DNA of 64,000 nucleotides from Halorubrum sp. CSM-61 (GTDB lineage: Archaea; Halobacteriota; Halobacteria; Halobacteriales; Haloferacaceae): positions 391,921-455,920 of the forward strand of contig NZ_RJJW01000001.1 in assembly GCF_003781945.1 (NCBI RefSeq), read 5' to 3'. The notes under the pieces were generated by a model. It worked only from the letters and a program-made list of their open reading frames with translations. It was not told the DNA's origin and made no database searches. The translations under genes and the position numbers were made by a program. Below are positions 45,659 through 54,654 of this stretch, piece by piece. How positions within the stretch are numbered: position 1 is the first letter of the stretch; each line of letters begins with the position of its first letter.

Positions 45659-46678
45659 TTGATAAGCGACGGAGCGGCGTTCGAAGACGACCACCTTCCA
45701 GACCCGATTGTCGGCCGGAATAGCCACATGAACGAGGTCACCGACACCCTCGCGCCGATCGAAGACGGTCAGCGCGCCGAGAATTGCTTTCTCTTTGGTC
45801 CCTCCGGCGCTGGGAAGACGACCGTCGCGAGGGCCGTCGTTCGCGAGCTCTGCCACGAGGTGCTTGACGTCCCGTACGCCTGCGTGAATTGCTGGTGGAA
45901 CTACACCCGGAACGCCGTCCTCGAACGACTTTCTCGCGACTTCGTCGGCGCCGCAGTCTCACTCTTCGCGTCGATGTCGACCCTACTCGATCGCGTCCAT
46001 CGTGACTTCAACGAGTCGGGTGTGATAATCCTCGACGAGATCGACCAGCTGCGCGAAACCGATCTGCTCTACGACCTCCACGAGTTCCGCGGGCTCTCGT
46101 GAATCGGCATCGCAAACGATGAGGTCGACCTGCTCGCCGACCTCGACGAGCGTGTTCGCTTTCGCATCTCGGTCGGCTACCGGGTCCGGTTCGACCGGTA
46201 CGGCGAGGACACGATCGGGGAGATACTGGATCGACGGGCTCGTGAGGGACTCGGACCGAACGCCGCGAGCGACGAGGTGTTCGAGACGATCGCGCGGCTC
46301 GCCGACGGCGACGCACGCATGGGCATCACGACGCTCTGGGTGGCGGCGCAGAAGGCGAGCAGCAAGGGGCTGTCGAACATCCCGAGGCGACTCGTTGAGG
46401 ACTCGATCTCTGAGGCGGAGCTGGAGAACGCGCGGAAGACGTTCAGCAAGCTCAACCATCATCAGCGCGTACTGTACGGAGTACTCGAAGAGAACGGACC
46501 GCTCATCCAAAAAGAGTTGTACGCGAGATATACGGAGGAACACGATGACCCAGTGACGCTACGATACCTCCGTGAGAACCACCTTCCCAAACTGGAGCAC
46601 TACAATCTCGTCAACATCGAATCCACAAACGGGACGAAGCTGTACACACTGCTGGAACCTCAATTGCTATCTGCCTGA
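45659..46678 (+). pseudogene. Orc1/Cdc6 family ATPase with in-frame stop
   Basis: Walker A is LFGPSGAGKTTVARAVV, Walker B is VIILDEIDQL. The frame stops at TGA 46100-46102 (HEFRGLS-stop-IGIANDEVDL) exactly in sensor 1 and then continues in the same frame to 46678 with the lid and winged helix (HQRVLYGVLEENGPLIQKEL). The start is unclear; the best candidate is TTG 45659. At about 340 codons it is short. A nonsense mutation in a plasmid initiator is likely. Confidence 0.8.
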
Positions 46679-46734
46679 GCGCTTATCGAGGTACCGGTCA
46701 AAAAAGACATCTGTTGACACACCAACGAAAGGAT

Positions 46735-47295
46735 ATGATCGACTACGATTCAGAAGAGGAAGCGGTGATGGTTACCCTACACGAACTTCTGAGTGATCAG
46801 GGTGATGGAGGGTTGCTAACGCCGACGTTGTTCACGATTAGCGATGAACTGGAGACTGAAGAGGAGATGACCAATAGCGAGATCACTGCCATCCTCCGCC
46901 AGCTCCACCGCGACGGACACGTGAAAGCATCCGAAGCATTTCGGCCCCGAAATCACGACCCAATGGTATACATCACTCCAAAGGGCTGGAAAGGACTTAA
47001 TCAACTGGGTAGAGAAATTCCAGATAGTTGGATAGAAGCGCAAGAAGAGATTCTCTCTCTACTATACAACAAAGAATTAAATGAATGGGATGACCCCCGA
47101 TCCAACCTAAATTTATCCTACTCGCAGATTGAGCGACAGGTAGATGTGCCGAAGGGAATATTTGACGTAATTCTCACCTATCTCCTGGAAAACGAGTATA
47201 TTCTTTCTGAAGAACGGGGATACCTGATTAACGAGAAGGGGGCGCAAGCCTACGAAAATGAAACATATACCGGAGAGCCAAGAGGCTTCCAATAG
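46735..47295 (+). CDS. Winged-helix-like hypothetical protein
   Basis: A 186-residue acidic protein with two helix-turn-helix-like parts: MTNSEITAILRQLHRDGHVK near residue 42 and YSQIERQVDVPKGIFDVILT near 125. It follows the broken Orc gene by 57 nt on the same strand. Start ATG at 46735; a TTG seven codons upstream is possible. Target unknown. Confidence 0.65.
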   Translation: MIDYDSEEEAVMVTLHELLSDQGDGGLLTPTLFTISDELETEEEMTNSEITAILRQLHRDGHVKASEAFRPRNHDPMVYITPKGWKGLNQLGREIPDSWIEAQEEILSLLYNKELNEWDDPRSNLNLSYSQIERQVDVPKGIFDVILTYLLENEYILSEERGYLINEKGAQAYENETYTGEPRGFQ

Positions 47296-47389
47296 AGAAC
47301 ATCACTGAAGACTCGTACTTAGTCTGAGCTTGTTAACTATCCCGAACAACATCCGGAACTGACGTAACGGTCACGTCTGGCGATTTGAT

Positions 47390-47409
47390 CATCCGGAATC
47401 ATCAGGAAC
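47390..47409 (+). repeat. Origin-box-like direct repeat, second site
   Basis: CATCCGGAATCATCAGGAAC matches the pair at 45595 with two changes; a further CATCCGGAAC is at 47350. Together they bracket the broken Orc gene and the winged-helix gene. Confidence 0.5.
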
Positions 47410-47452
47410 ACTCTGTGCGACTCTGAAGTACGTCTCCTGACCACCTCAGGGT

Positions 47453-47722
47453 ATGGCCTCGAAGCCACCCGTCCACGGCAGTAGCGCACGTATGAAAGAG
47501 TTCACCGTCGACCTTGTCTCAGAGGGCATCCAGACTGGCACCGGACCGTACAGCGCGAGCGTCGTCGTCAGCGTCGACGCGAACTCCACGCTCCGCATCG
47601 AGATCGAGGCGGCCAACAAACTGAACTGGGAGCTCGACGCTCGGATCGCCGACAGTTCGCTGGAGATCGTCCGCGCGTTCAACGACTGCGACGGCGTTCC
47701 CGACGACGTGATCCCCAACTGA
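47453..47722 (+). CDS. Hypothetical protein, 89 aa
   Basis: MKEFTVDLVSEGIQTGTGPY, then SASVVVSVDANSTLRIEIEA and NKLNWELDARIADSSLEIVR. Alternating hydrophobic strands suggest a small beta-rich protein. The first 13 residues may be untranslated (alternative start 47492). It overlaps the tail of the opposite GIY-YIG frame by about 200 nt; the plus frame has the better protein character there. Confidence 0.55.
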   Translation: MASKPPVHGSSARMKEFTVDLVSEGIQTGTGPYSASVVVSVDANSTLRIEIEAANKLNWELDARIADSSLEIVRAFNDCDGVPDDVIPN

Positions 47723-48097
47723 GTCACACCCGTCGCCGACGGCGTCGGACTCGCTCGACGCCGACGCCGCGGCGAGGTCCTCGCGACTGACGTCCCGGAG
47801 GAGCATGTTGACCGTCTCGGCGAACTCCTGGTACGCGTCCTGGAGGAAGACGAACTTCTCGCTCTGTTTGTCGTAGGCGTACTTCTCGGCGACCGCGTGG
47901 ACGCCGCGTTCGGTGGTGGAAAGGTTCTTGTCAGGGTTCGGCGTCCACATGTCGAGCAGTTCGATGTCGCGGTTGAGCCGGCTGTACTGGCGGAGGGTGT
48001 TGTCGATGTCGGTGGACTTGCCGATCTTGACGTCCATGATTTTGAGCCCGGAGTATTCGAGGTGAGAAATCCGAATCGCATAGACCACTTCCCTCAT
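47519..48097 (-). pseudogene. GIY-YIG (MUG113/T5orf172-like) nuclease, 3' end doubtful
   Basis: From MREVVYAIRISHLEYSGLKI the first 105 codons fit the T5orf172/MUG113 branch of GIY-YIG nucleases (VKIGKSTDIDNTLRQYSRLN). The codons beyond about 47745 are antisense to the 89-aa gene and lack protein character, so the native stop was probably lost or the gene is truncated there. Confidence 0.6.
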
Positions 48098-48679
48098 GGA
48101 CAGGTTTTGAGGGAGTGATCTCTTGACATTAAGGATTGCGAGAAGGTAGTGGTTCTCGCAAAGCCGTGTAAACCCGTACTGGTATAAATAAAATATACCT
48201 ACATGAGAACACGACCAAGGTTGAGCCGTGCGAGTCATAACACACACACACACCCGGCTATCGATAACTGGCCGAGACGCCTGACAGTAGTTCGACGAGT
48301 CGGCAGAGTACGCGGGCAACGAGCGGCTCTACGCGGTACTGTTCGACACGGACTAGGATGTCATAAGCCTGGGTGTGAACGATGACCTCAAGCTGCAAGC
48401 CGATGTCGAGCAGGTGGCTGCGTCGCGGAACCAGCTCTTGGAGGTTGGGGCAGTGCTGGAGGGCATGATCGCAATAAGTGAGAACGGTGAGAGAAGAACT
48501 GCTCGCGCCCCCGATTGCTCACGAACGTCTGTTCAAAACGACGGAATGGGCATACTGGTGGTGCGGCCCGTCATGGACTGAAACGAAGGAACTCTCGAAT
48601 TTCTGCGAGTGTGACAACAATTAAGACGAGTTGAGGAGTCCCTTAATAGAATCCCAAACTGGCTAGCTAACCTTCTGAG
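48098..48679. other. Intergenic stretch with decayed coding traces
   Basis: Short protein-like pieces (EYAGNERLYAVLFDTD near 48300, and DDLKLQADVEQVAASRNQLL near 48380) are separated by stops. They may be remnants of one gene. A (CA)n tract lies near 48241. No intact gene seen. Confidence 0.35.
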
Positions 48680-49171
48680 TCAGCTGACACTCCCAACCAG
48701 TACCCGGAACCAGTCCCGGTGAGAGAAGCCTTGGCCAGTGAATCTTCGATATTTACTGGGGTAGATAGCAGCGACCACATCTGATGGACTCACAGATATA
48801 CCAGCGCCAAACGCCGCAGAAATGATTACAAGCATTAAAAATGGGATCGAATGGAGACTTTCAGCCATCAAAAAAATATCCGTACTAATTAAAAAGCTAG
48901 ATTTATTGATAGAATACACAGATACGATTGTCCATATGATGTGTGGTGATATGCCCGCTATTCGGATCCCATAATTCGGCATCTTTGAGAGGCCATTGAA
49001 TTCTACTGCGTAGGGGTACGGTATTTTATACCAAAATCCATAGAGGACACCCGGATCGCCAGAGAATAATTTGCCTGCGGCCCAGTGTACATACTCGTGA
49101 AAGCACCAACTAAGATATCCTCCAATGATTAAGGCACATATCGTAACGATGAATCTCGATGTGGGTACCAT
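48680..49171 (-). CDS. Membrane-embedded HExxH metalloprotease-like protein
   Basis: A 163-residue AT-rich gene. The motif CFHEYVHWAAGK (HExxH) lies in or next to the first hydrophobic helix, as in site-2-protease-like or DUF3267-type proteins; two or three more helices follow. The second zinc ligand is not obvious, so activity is uncertain. Composition points to transfer. Confidence 0.55.
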   Translation of the reverse strand: MVPTSRFIVTICALIIGGYLSWCFHEYVHWAAGKLFSGDPGVLYGFWYKIPYPYAVEFNGLSKMPNYGIRIAGISPHIIWTIVSVYSINKSSFLISTDIFLMAESLHSIPFLMLVIISAAFGAGISVSPSDVVAAIYPSKYRRFTGQGFSHRDWFRVLVGSVS

Positions 49172-49234
49172 ATTTTATATCTTGTCTTAAGCTTGCTTTG
49201 ACAGAATTAATATCTGACCCACTTGTGAATAGAA

Positions 49235-49578
49235 GGCTCTGTTGAACTCCTTGGAAAGTGATAAATTCTGCCCCGGTTGTAGTCAGTACACCAAACTCAC
49301 TTAACAGCGGGAACTGAATCCGAGATTATGGAATTAGATAGCTCTCTTACATCAATTGATTGGGCTTTAAGCCTGTTTGTGACGGCCATTGTTATTGGAT
49401 GGCAACTCTCCGCTGGCAATTCCTTCAGTTCAAAAATGGCTGGAGCCCTAACTTTCGGTGGTATCGTTCTGGGGGTCTGTCTGTACGTGTCTGAATGGTA
49501 TCGTGAGCGGTAAGCAGCTCTCATTGACCGGATAATTCAGGCGAGAATATGTCTGAAGAAGAGGATTCCAACAGAGCC
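49235..49578 (+). mobile_element. 344-bp element with GGCTCTGTTGAA ends
   Basis: The left end GGCTCTGTTGAACTCC and the right end (reverse GGCTCTGTTGGAATCC) are inverted. No transposase is inside; a 61-aa membrane protein gene is. The right end is very similar to 16842-16891 and 57001-57053. No target duplication was evident. Confidence 0.65.
49328..49513 (+). CDS. Two-helix mini membrane protein in the MITE-like element
   Basis: A 61-residue protein with two hydrophobic helices (WALSLFVTAIVIGWQLSAG and AGALTFGGIVLGVCLYVSEW). It is the only gene of the 344-bp element. The pairing recalls the 125-aa membrane protein next to the end at 16842. Function unknown. Confidence 0.5.
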   Translation: MELDSSLTSIDWALSLFVTAIVIGWQLSAGNSFSSKMAGALTFGGIVLGVCLYVSEWYRER

Positions 49579-49597
49579 GTACTACAGTATATTTGTG

Positions 49598-50046
49598 ATG
49601 TCGTTAGCAGAGGCAGAAGCCACTTACAGAGTGATCGATAATACCGAAATTGACGTACTCCATCACGGCGTCGACACTGACTTGGATCCAAGGAGGGAGC
49701 TAGAGACAACCTCGTTTGAGCAGTCAATAAGCAGCTGGCGGACGCTGAGCGAGAACCAAGCGAGATCACTTCACAAGGCCGAACGCTTGTTCCAAATCAA
49801 CAAGCTGTGGTCAGCTCCCTTTTGACTCAGCTAGAGGTCTTTGAACGGTACATTCGTGCCCAGCAATCGTATCTAGATTCAGCCACTGCAATCGAAGCTG
49901 GAGTACGAGCTTTCGAGCAGTCACGCTTTGATGACGCACAGGGCAATCTACTCGATGCTCGTGACTCGCTATTAATCAGTATTTTTGAGTCGGGCAGATC
50001 CTATCGGTTATGTACGATGGGACTGACATTGGACCAGTATGAAGAA
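49598..50046 (+). pseudogene. Frameshifted hypothetical gene
   Basis: MSLAEAEATYRVIDNTEIDV to LFQINKL is in one frame, then SSLLTQLEVFERYIRAQQSY to TMGLTLDQY in another, switching near 49800. The helical second half (AFEQSRFDDAQGNLLDARDS) looks genuine. A small IS1595-derived element begins at 50047 and cuts the end. Confidence 0.55.
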
Positions 50047-50200
50047 CGCTCTTGTGTAGGACATTGTTGATAGCTTGCTGTCTTGCGATTTCGGTCTATC
50101 CCGGGTGAACTCTATTCGGCTTAGAGAGACGTTCAGATCGGTGGTTGTGGCTACTTGTGAAAATACCGTGACCGTATCAACAATCTCCTACGGAAGAGCG
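50047..50200 (+). mobile_element. 154-bp MITE related to IS1595
   Basis: Its ends CGCTCTTGTGTAGGACATTG and, inverted, CGCTCTTCCGTAGGAGATTG match those of the IS1595 element at 55235-56235. The interior is unrelated and non-coding. No 8-bp target duplication was seen. It fills part of the 50047-50462 gap; the rest holds only a TATA-like TTTTATTTG near 50441, the promoter of the next gene. Confidence 0.65.
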
Positions 50201-50462
50201 AGACCCAATTTCACCCCACGCCTAGACAATACTGGGGATCTTGGAAAGATCCTCTGAGGATAGGCTCAAAATTAACCAACTAACTGGCGCTTCTACTGGT
50301 ATCTGTTGGTTAATCACGTTGACCATCACAGCTAAGCCCGGGAGAGGGCTATCGCACAGCACTCGCTGGGAGACGACAGACCGGCCACGGCAACTGACCA
50401 GATGGTGTATCTGGACCCTGCTCAAGTCGGGTTTTATTTGTAGAATTGACCTATGACTTGGT

Positions 50463-50756
50463 ATGACCGACTCGCCGTCTCCAAGCGTCTCTGTCTCGTT
50501 ATCTGAGTCGACTAACGTTTCTACAGTCTTGGACCGGGCCGGAATTGATTACGTTACCGTTCATGAGCAGCGACTGCTGGCGATCTATCATACCGGAATT
50601 TTCAATGTGACAACCGAACCGGAGTCAGTGTCGAATGCCCGCACGCTTGAGATCGAATGCTGGGAAGCCCCACTCCCGTCTCGTAGTGATGAGCGATCGC
50701 CACAGGAGCTTCTCGAAGACTTTGCGGCCGTATTTGATGCTGGCGATGAGTCCTGA
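50463..50756 (+). CDS. Small conserved protein, paralogue of 29886 gene
   Basis: A 97-residue protein: VSVSLSESTNVSTVLDRAGI, then DYVTVHEQRLLAIYHTGIFN and PQELLEDFAAVFD. It aligns end to end with the gene at 29886. Promoter-like TTTTATTT is 22 nt upstream of the ATG. It precedes a TRAM gene and cassette C, suggesting a conserved module. Function unknown. Confidence 0.75.
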   Translation: MTDSPSPSVSVSLSESTNVSTVLDRAGIDYVTVHEQRLLAIYHTGIFNVTTEPESVSNARTLEIECWEAPLPSRSDERSPQELLEDFAAVFDAGDES

Positions 50757-50859
50757 AATGGTCACTCGAGAACCTTGATCAGACCGACGGTAATCGGTTG
50801 AGAGCACTAGAAACGCTAGAAACAAGTCAGCTGGCACGAGTCAACACAATACGCCATTT

Positions 50860-51297
50860 ATGGACATTTCTGAGACGCTCCAGACACTGTATACTGCGAC
50901 TGTTGTGCAAGACGATGGTACCTATCAAATAACTGTACCAGACCGTGAGATAGCCACCGGGACACTTTCTGAGGGTGAAACATACCGTGTTGCGCTCATA
51001 TCGACATCGACGTCGAATATCGAAGCCACCGACGCGACTGAGGCCACTCAGTCAGCTGACCACGCTGCTCAGCAACACGAATACGACGGCCCGCCTGTCG
51101 AGGAAGGTGAACAGCGAGACGTTGAAATCGAGAACCTCGGTGACCAAGGTGACGGTATCGCGAAAGTCGAGCGCGGCTACGTTGTGATCGTTCCCGAAAC
51201 GAGTGTCGGAGACCGAGTCACCGTCGAGATACAACAGGTGCGTGAGAACGTTGCGTTCGCTGATGTCGTTGATGACACCCTTCGCGGGGAAGTCTAG
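50860..51297 (+). CDS. TRAM domain-containing protein (second copy)
   Basis: A 145-residue protein with a C-terminal TRAM domain (ENLGDQGDGIAKVERGYVVI, then EIQQVRENVAFADVV) and an N-terminal domain like that of the gene at 23129. It faces cassette C tail to tail, as the 23129 copy faces cassette B. Probable RNA-binding protein. Confidence 0.88.
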   Translation: MDISETLQTLYTATVVQDDGTYQITVPDREIATGTLSEGETYRVALISTSTSNIEATDATEATQSADHAAQQHEYDGPPVEEGEQRDVEIENLGDQGDGIAKVERGYVVIVPETSVGDRVTVEIQQVRENVAFADVVDDTLRGEV

Positions 51298-51345
51298 GAC
51301 CGCAGGTTGGCACGAACGGGTGGTTATGGCAAACTTCTCACACCA

Positions 51346-51693
51346 CTACTCACTTTCTGGCTTACCGATGTACTCCGATTTCATCGTCCCGTTTTCACGA
51401 TAGTACCGATAGAGATACGGACCGTGCATATCCGCAGGATCTCCGCTAGCGCACTTACAGCTATCGTCGCCACAGGTGACTTTCTCTTTGACGACGGTCC
51501 CGCTTCCTGCGCCATCGGGATCGTCGACGGGCTCGGCAGCCTCGGGAAGCTCGTCAGTGTCGACCGACTGGTCGCGATATTCGATGAGCGTCTCAATATA
51601 GTTCTGTACCTCCTGGAGTGTCTCCGTATCCTGTTTGGGGAGCCCCTCCGCGAGATACTTCGGGAGCGAGGTAGGTGGTGACGGCTGCTCCAT
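51346..51693 (-). CDS. DUF6788 family protein (cassette C)
   Basis: A 115-residue intact copy, nearly identical to the gene at 22717 (VTCGDDSCKCASGDPADMHG, then PYLYRYYRENGTMKSEYIGK). It is preceded by the 48-bp dyad and zinc-fingers 2 and 1. Cassette C is complete: promoter, leader, both zinc fingers, dyad and DUF6788. Confidence 0.85.
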   Translation of the reverse strand: MEQPSPPTSLPKYLAEGLPKQDTETLQEVQNYIETLIEYRDQSVDTDELPEAAEPVDDPDGAGSGTVVKEKVTCGDDSCKCASGDPADMHGPYLYRYYRENGTMKSEYIGKPESE

Positions 51694-51694
51694 A

Positions 51695-51742
51695 CCTTAT
51701 GTAACAACCGGTGCCATGTTAGCGTTCGGATGCTACATAAGG
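51695..51742 (-). promoter_or_regulatory. 48-bp dyad site (copy C)
   Basis: Read on the minus strand: CCTTATGTA ... TACATAAGG, ending one base before the ATG. The centre (GCATCCGAACGCTAACATGG) is the same as in copy A. Confidence 0.8.
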
Positions 51743-51780
51743 AATTGAACCTTCTCTACCAACCGTGACCACCTCAGCAA

Positions 51781-51936
51781 TTACTCAAGATCGTAGGCAG
51801 CAATTTCGTGAGAGCCACACCGTGGACATTCATCGACGTCCTGCTCCACACTGTACCCACAGTGACGGCACTCGTGGTGCGTTGTCGATGACGGCTCGAG
51901 CCTGACGATCTGCTGGATGAACTGTTTACTAATCAT
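51781..51936 (-). CDS. Cassette C zinc-finger protein 2 (51 aa)
   Basis: MISKQFIQQIVRLEPSSTTH, then ECRHCGYSVEQDVDECPRCG. Start overlaps the zinc-finger 1 stop (ATGATTAG). Rubredoxin-like zinc ribbon as in cassette A. Confidence 0.75.
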   Translation of the reverse strand: MISKQFIQQIVRLEPSSTTHHECRHCGYSVEQDVDECPRCGSHEIAAYDLE

Positions 51937-52093
51937 CGGTGGGGTCGACGATCTCGCCACAGCTGGGGCATTCGGCCCACACGCCTGTGTCGCCGCCAGC
52001 GGTCTCATAGTGGATGATTGCGTGCCGACCCGTGACTGTCTCGCCGCAGAACGAGCAGTCGCCACGGACTGTCTCTAGGTCATCAGGAGTCAT
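51929..52093 (-). CDS. Cassette C zinc-finger protein 1 (54 aa)
   Basis: MTPDDLETVRGDCSFCGETV, then WAECPSCGEIVDPTDD. Two CxxC pairs as in the other copies. It lies 32 nt downstream of the leader hairpin. Confidence 0.75.
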   Translation of the reverse strand: MTPDDLETVRGDCSFCGETVTGRHAIIHYETAGGDTGVWAECPSCGEIVDPTDD

Positions 52094-52125
52094 TCTCACG
52101 AATTCACGGGTTACTTCGAGGGGGA

Positions 52126-52192
52126 GAGGGAGCGTGTGACACTGTTTTGGAGCTGATCCGGTTGTTGAAAACCGGCCCAGCGGTGCTCCCTC
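52126..52192 (-). ncRNA. Structured leader RNA of cassette C
   Basis: GAGGGAGC/GCTCCCTC outer stem; inner hairpin GCTGggCCGGTT-loop-AACCGGatCAGC. The inner pairs differ from cassettes A and D but remain complementary. TATA box at 52215-52223 upstream. Confidence 0.6.
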
Positions 52193-52333
52193 TCCTCAAA
52201 ATTTGAGACTCTGTGACTTATAGTTCGGGCGAGCGGGGCGAAAGTACTGTTCGAGGACAGCAGCGTGATTGCGGGTCGTGAGTAGCTATCGCACGAGAGC
52301 CGCATAGCACACTCCAAGAGCGGTGCGTGGTGA

Positions 52334-52540
52334 CTACGCGCTCGCGGGAGTCCCATCGGCGTCGCCACTATCGATGAGCGGGTAGTCGATGTGGACCTCA
52401 ATGCGGTCGAACGGAACGACGGGTTGAATCGCACCGCTGGGCCCGCCCGCTTCGAGCGTGAGGATGCCCAGTACTTCCAGCTGCTTCAGGTCCGAGTGGA
52501 CGTCGGACCTTTGATCGAGAGCTACTGGGGGTGTCGATAT
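52334..52540 (-). pseudogene. C-terminal fragment of an HVO_A0114-type DNA-binding protein
   Basis: A frame without start reads DVHSDLKQLEVLGILTLEAG, then IQPVVPFDRIEVHIDYPLID, ending at a stop at 52334. This resembles the C-terminus of haloarchaeal HVO_A0114-type winged-helix proteins (from memory). The N-terminus is missing upstream. Confidence 0.55.
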
Positions 52541-52917
52541 ACACCAGCTTGGACTTTTGTCAATTTGTTCTTCTCAACCAGTTGAGAGAGTGCCCGGCTG
52601 ACGCTTGACTTTGGTCGCTCAGTTATCTTGGCAATTTCAGATGTTGTGAGCGTATTCTCATCGCTACGTCGGAAGGTTTCAAGAATATCAATTTCAACCC
52701 GGCTTGCTACGTTTCGAAGCAGATCGTATTCAAACGCCATCCTAGCAAGGGCCTCAATATCGATATATGCCCTATTTACGTCCCCGTTACTGCTGTGCGA
52801 TTTGACACTCAGTAGCCCCACAGATTGTAGTGCTTCTTTCTCCTGGGCAGTGAATGCTCCTTCGCCAATTTCCAGTTCAGTCGTGTCTGATATGGTGTAC
52901 TCTGTAGGCTGGCTCAT
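52522..52917 (-). CDS. Winged-helix transcriptional regulator
   Basis: A 131-residue protein. The C-terminal helix-turn-helix (TLTTSEIAKITERPKSSVSR, then ALSQLVEKNKLTKVQAGVY) is of MarR/TrmB type. I chose the start MSQPTEYTISDTTELEIGEG; a longer frame upstream lacks protein character. It may regulate the upstream or flanking island genes. Confidence 0.7.
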   Translation of the reverse strand: MSQPTEYTISDTTELEIGEGAFTAQEKEALQSVGLLSVKSHSSNGDVNRAYIDIEALARMAFEYDLLRNVASRVEIDILETFRRSDENTLTTSEIAKITERPKSSVSRALSQLVEKNKLTKVQAGVYRHPQ

Positions 52918-53140
52918 CGTATCAAACCTTAATACTTGCTCGGAAAAAGGATTAACGGGTATGTTAATCTTCTTTCCAGCCTTGTATGAGTAATTCCCGT
53001 TTATGTTAGCAACGCTTTTCATTTGGACCGAGTTATGTACACGTGAGGATGCGGGGGAGGCGGTTAGCGTAACGCGCCGCCTCTCCCGGTTAGGATAGTG
53101 AGGTAGTGGCTCACGGTCCGACGACATCCGGTCTTCATAT

Positions 53141-54031
53141 CTACAGTTCCTCCAGTAGATAGGATTGCACAGCGGTGTCGTCGATCTGGCTTACGTGATC
53201 GCGGTACGGATCCCGATTTGTTGGCGACGGATTCATCGGAATTCCTTTTCCCAAAATCCAAGCGAGTACTCGGGAGCGGACGCCCTCTTCGCGAATCGGA
53301 CGAATCGAGTCAAGTTGGTAGGGAACCTCCGCCTGAGGAGCAGGATCTACCCATGATGGGTCGAAATCGAGAACCTGGGGCGGGAGCTCAGGTCGACCAT
53401 TCTCCAACAGATGGGTAAGATGACCAGCAATGTAGTCTGCCGTATTCGTCACGGGATATGTCCGATCAGCCCCCTCCATGAACGTTAACAAAACAGGACA
53501 GATAGACTGCTGAAAACTAGTGTCGAATGCTGAAGGCATCTGTCGCTTTAGCTGGTGAAAATAATTGCTGTGGGCATCTTCACGACCATCATGAAGGAAC
53601 GCCGTTTTGCCACATCCATGGGCAAGGTCTCCCACTTGGAGTGGGTTCGTGATTGATTTTTTTGCAGCTGTAACTGCGCATGTCGCGAGTCCAGTAGCCT
53701 TGTCGGAGCCCTCCCAGAGGATGGCACTCCAAGAGACCGGTAGCGATCGAAGATTCTCGATAAGACCTTGGACCCGCCTAGCACGCTCCTCTACAGAGAC
53801 ATCTCCGTAACGGAGTAGTGACGATGATTTGTGCTTGAACGGCTGGAGGTCATTTTCAATAAGTGCGCGGAGAAGAGAGATATCGTCCTCTCGAGCAGTA
53901 CGAACGGCGACTACAATGGTATATCGCGTGCCTTCTACCGTCGTGGTCGATTCATCAAGACCGATCAAATTCGGAGCGCGCTGCTTCTCACCGTCGCGGA
54001 CCAGCCTGATGTCACGCAGCGGCACACTCAT
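53141..54031 (-). CDS. DUF3800/RNase-H-like hypothetical protein
   Basis: A 296-residue protein. An N-terminal strand with acidic residue (NLIGLDESTTTVEGTRYTIV) and a later TNTADYIAGHLTHLL segment recall the RNase-H-like DUF3800 family, where Asp residues coordinate metal. The match is weak and from memory. Such proteins are common in mobile DNA. It has its own strand context, upstream of the winged-helix gene. Confidence 0.5.
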   Translation of the reverse strand: MSVPLRDIRLVRDGEKQRAPNLIGLDESTTTVEGTRYTIVVAVRTAREDDISLLRALIENDLQPFKHKSSSLLRYGDVSVEERARRVQGLIENLRSLPVSWSAILWEGSDKATGLATCAVTAAKKSITNPLQVGDLAHGCGKTAFLHDGREDAHSNYFHQLKRQMPSAFDTSFQQSICPVLLTFMEGADRTYPVTNTADYIAGHLTHLLENGRPELPPQVLDFDPSWVDPAPQAEVPYQLDSIRPIREEGVRSRVLAWILGKGIPMNPSPTNRDPYRDHVSQIDDTAVQSYLLEEL

Positions 54032-54246
54032 CTGTATATTTCTTGGGAGGTGGTGTCTTGTACGTTCGGATGTTCGAACTTGGCATGCTCTGTTGAATTC
54101 GCAGACGGTGTCGGGATCAGGCTACTCTGTGTTCGGTTCTGGAGCGCTGTCGAGAAAATTCTGTAAAGACATCTTGGCAGAAGAGAATCACTGGAGCGAT
54201 CGATCCAACACATCGACGAAGAAGTCTTGACTGTCTCGATCCATCC

Positions 54247-54585
54247 CTACTCACTTCCCGGTTTGCCGACGTACTCTGATTTCATCGTCCCATTTTCACG
54301 ATAGTAGCGGTAGAGATACGGTCCGTGCATATCTTGGGGGTCTCCGCTGGCACACTTACAGCTGTCGTCGCCACAGGTGACTTTCTCTTTGACGACGGTT
54401 CCGTTGCCCTCACTATCGGGCTTGTCGACGGGGTCGGCTGTCTCGGGAAGTACATCGGTGTCGATCGGCTGGTCACGATACTCGATGAGCGCGCCGACGT
54501 AGTTGTGTATCTCTTGGAGTGTCTCCGTATCCTGTTTCGGGAGCCCCTCTGCGAGATATTTCGGGAGCGAGGTGGGCTGCTCCAT
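54247..54585 (-). CDS. DUF6788 family protein (cassette D)
   Basis: A 112-residue intact copy (VTCGDDSCKCASGDPQDMHG), three residues shorter at the N-terminus than copies B and C. Preceded by the 48-bp dyad. Cassette D is complete. Confidence 0.85.
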   Translation of the reverse strand: MEQPTSLPKYLAEGLPKQDTETLQEIHNYVGALIEYRDQPIDTDVLPETADPVDKPDSEGNGTVVKEKVTCGDDSCKCASGDPQDMHGPYLYRYYRENGTMKSEYVGKPGSE

Positions 54586-54586
54586 A

Positions 54587-54634
54587 CCTTATGTAACAAC
54601 TGATGCCACTTTAGCGCTCGCTTGATACATAAGA
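54587..54634 (-). promoter_or_regulatory. 48-bp dyad site (copy D)
   Basis: Read on the minus strand: TCTTATGTA ... TACATAAGG, exactly 48 bp, with one arm mismatch. Ends one base before the DUF6788 ATG. Confidence 0.8.
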
Positions 54635-54654
54635 AATTGAACGTGCTCCACCAA

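Noticed and set aside
46100-46102. Selenocysteine or recoded TGA in the Orc gene
   Set aside because: Haloarchaea have no known selenocysteine machinery and no insertion element was seen; a nonsense mutation is simpler.
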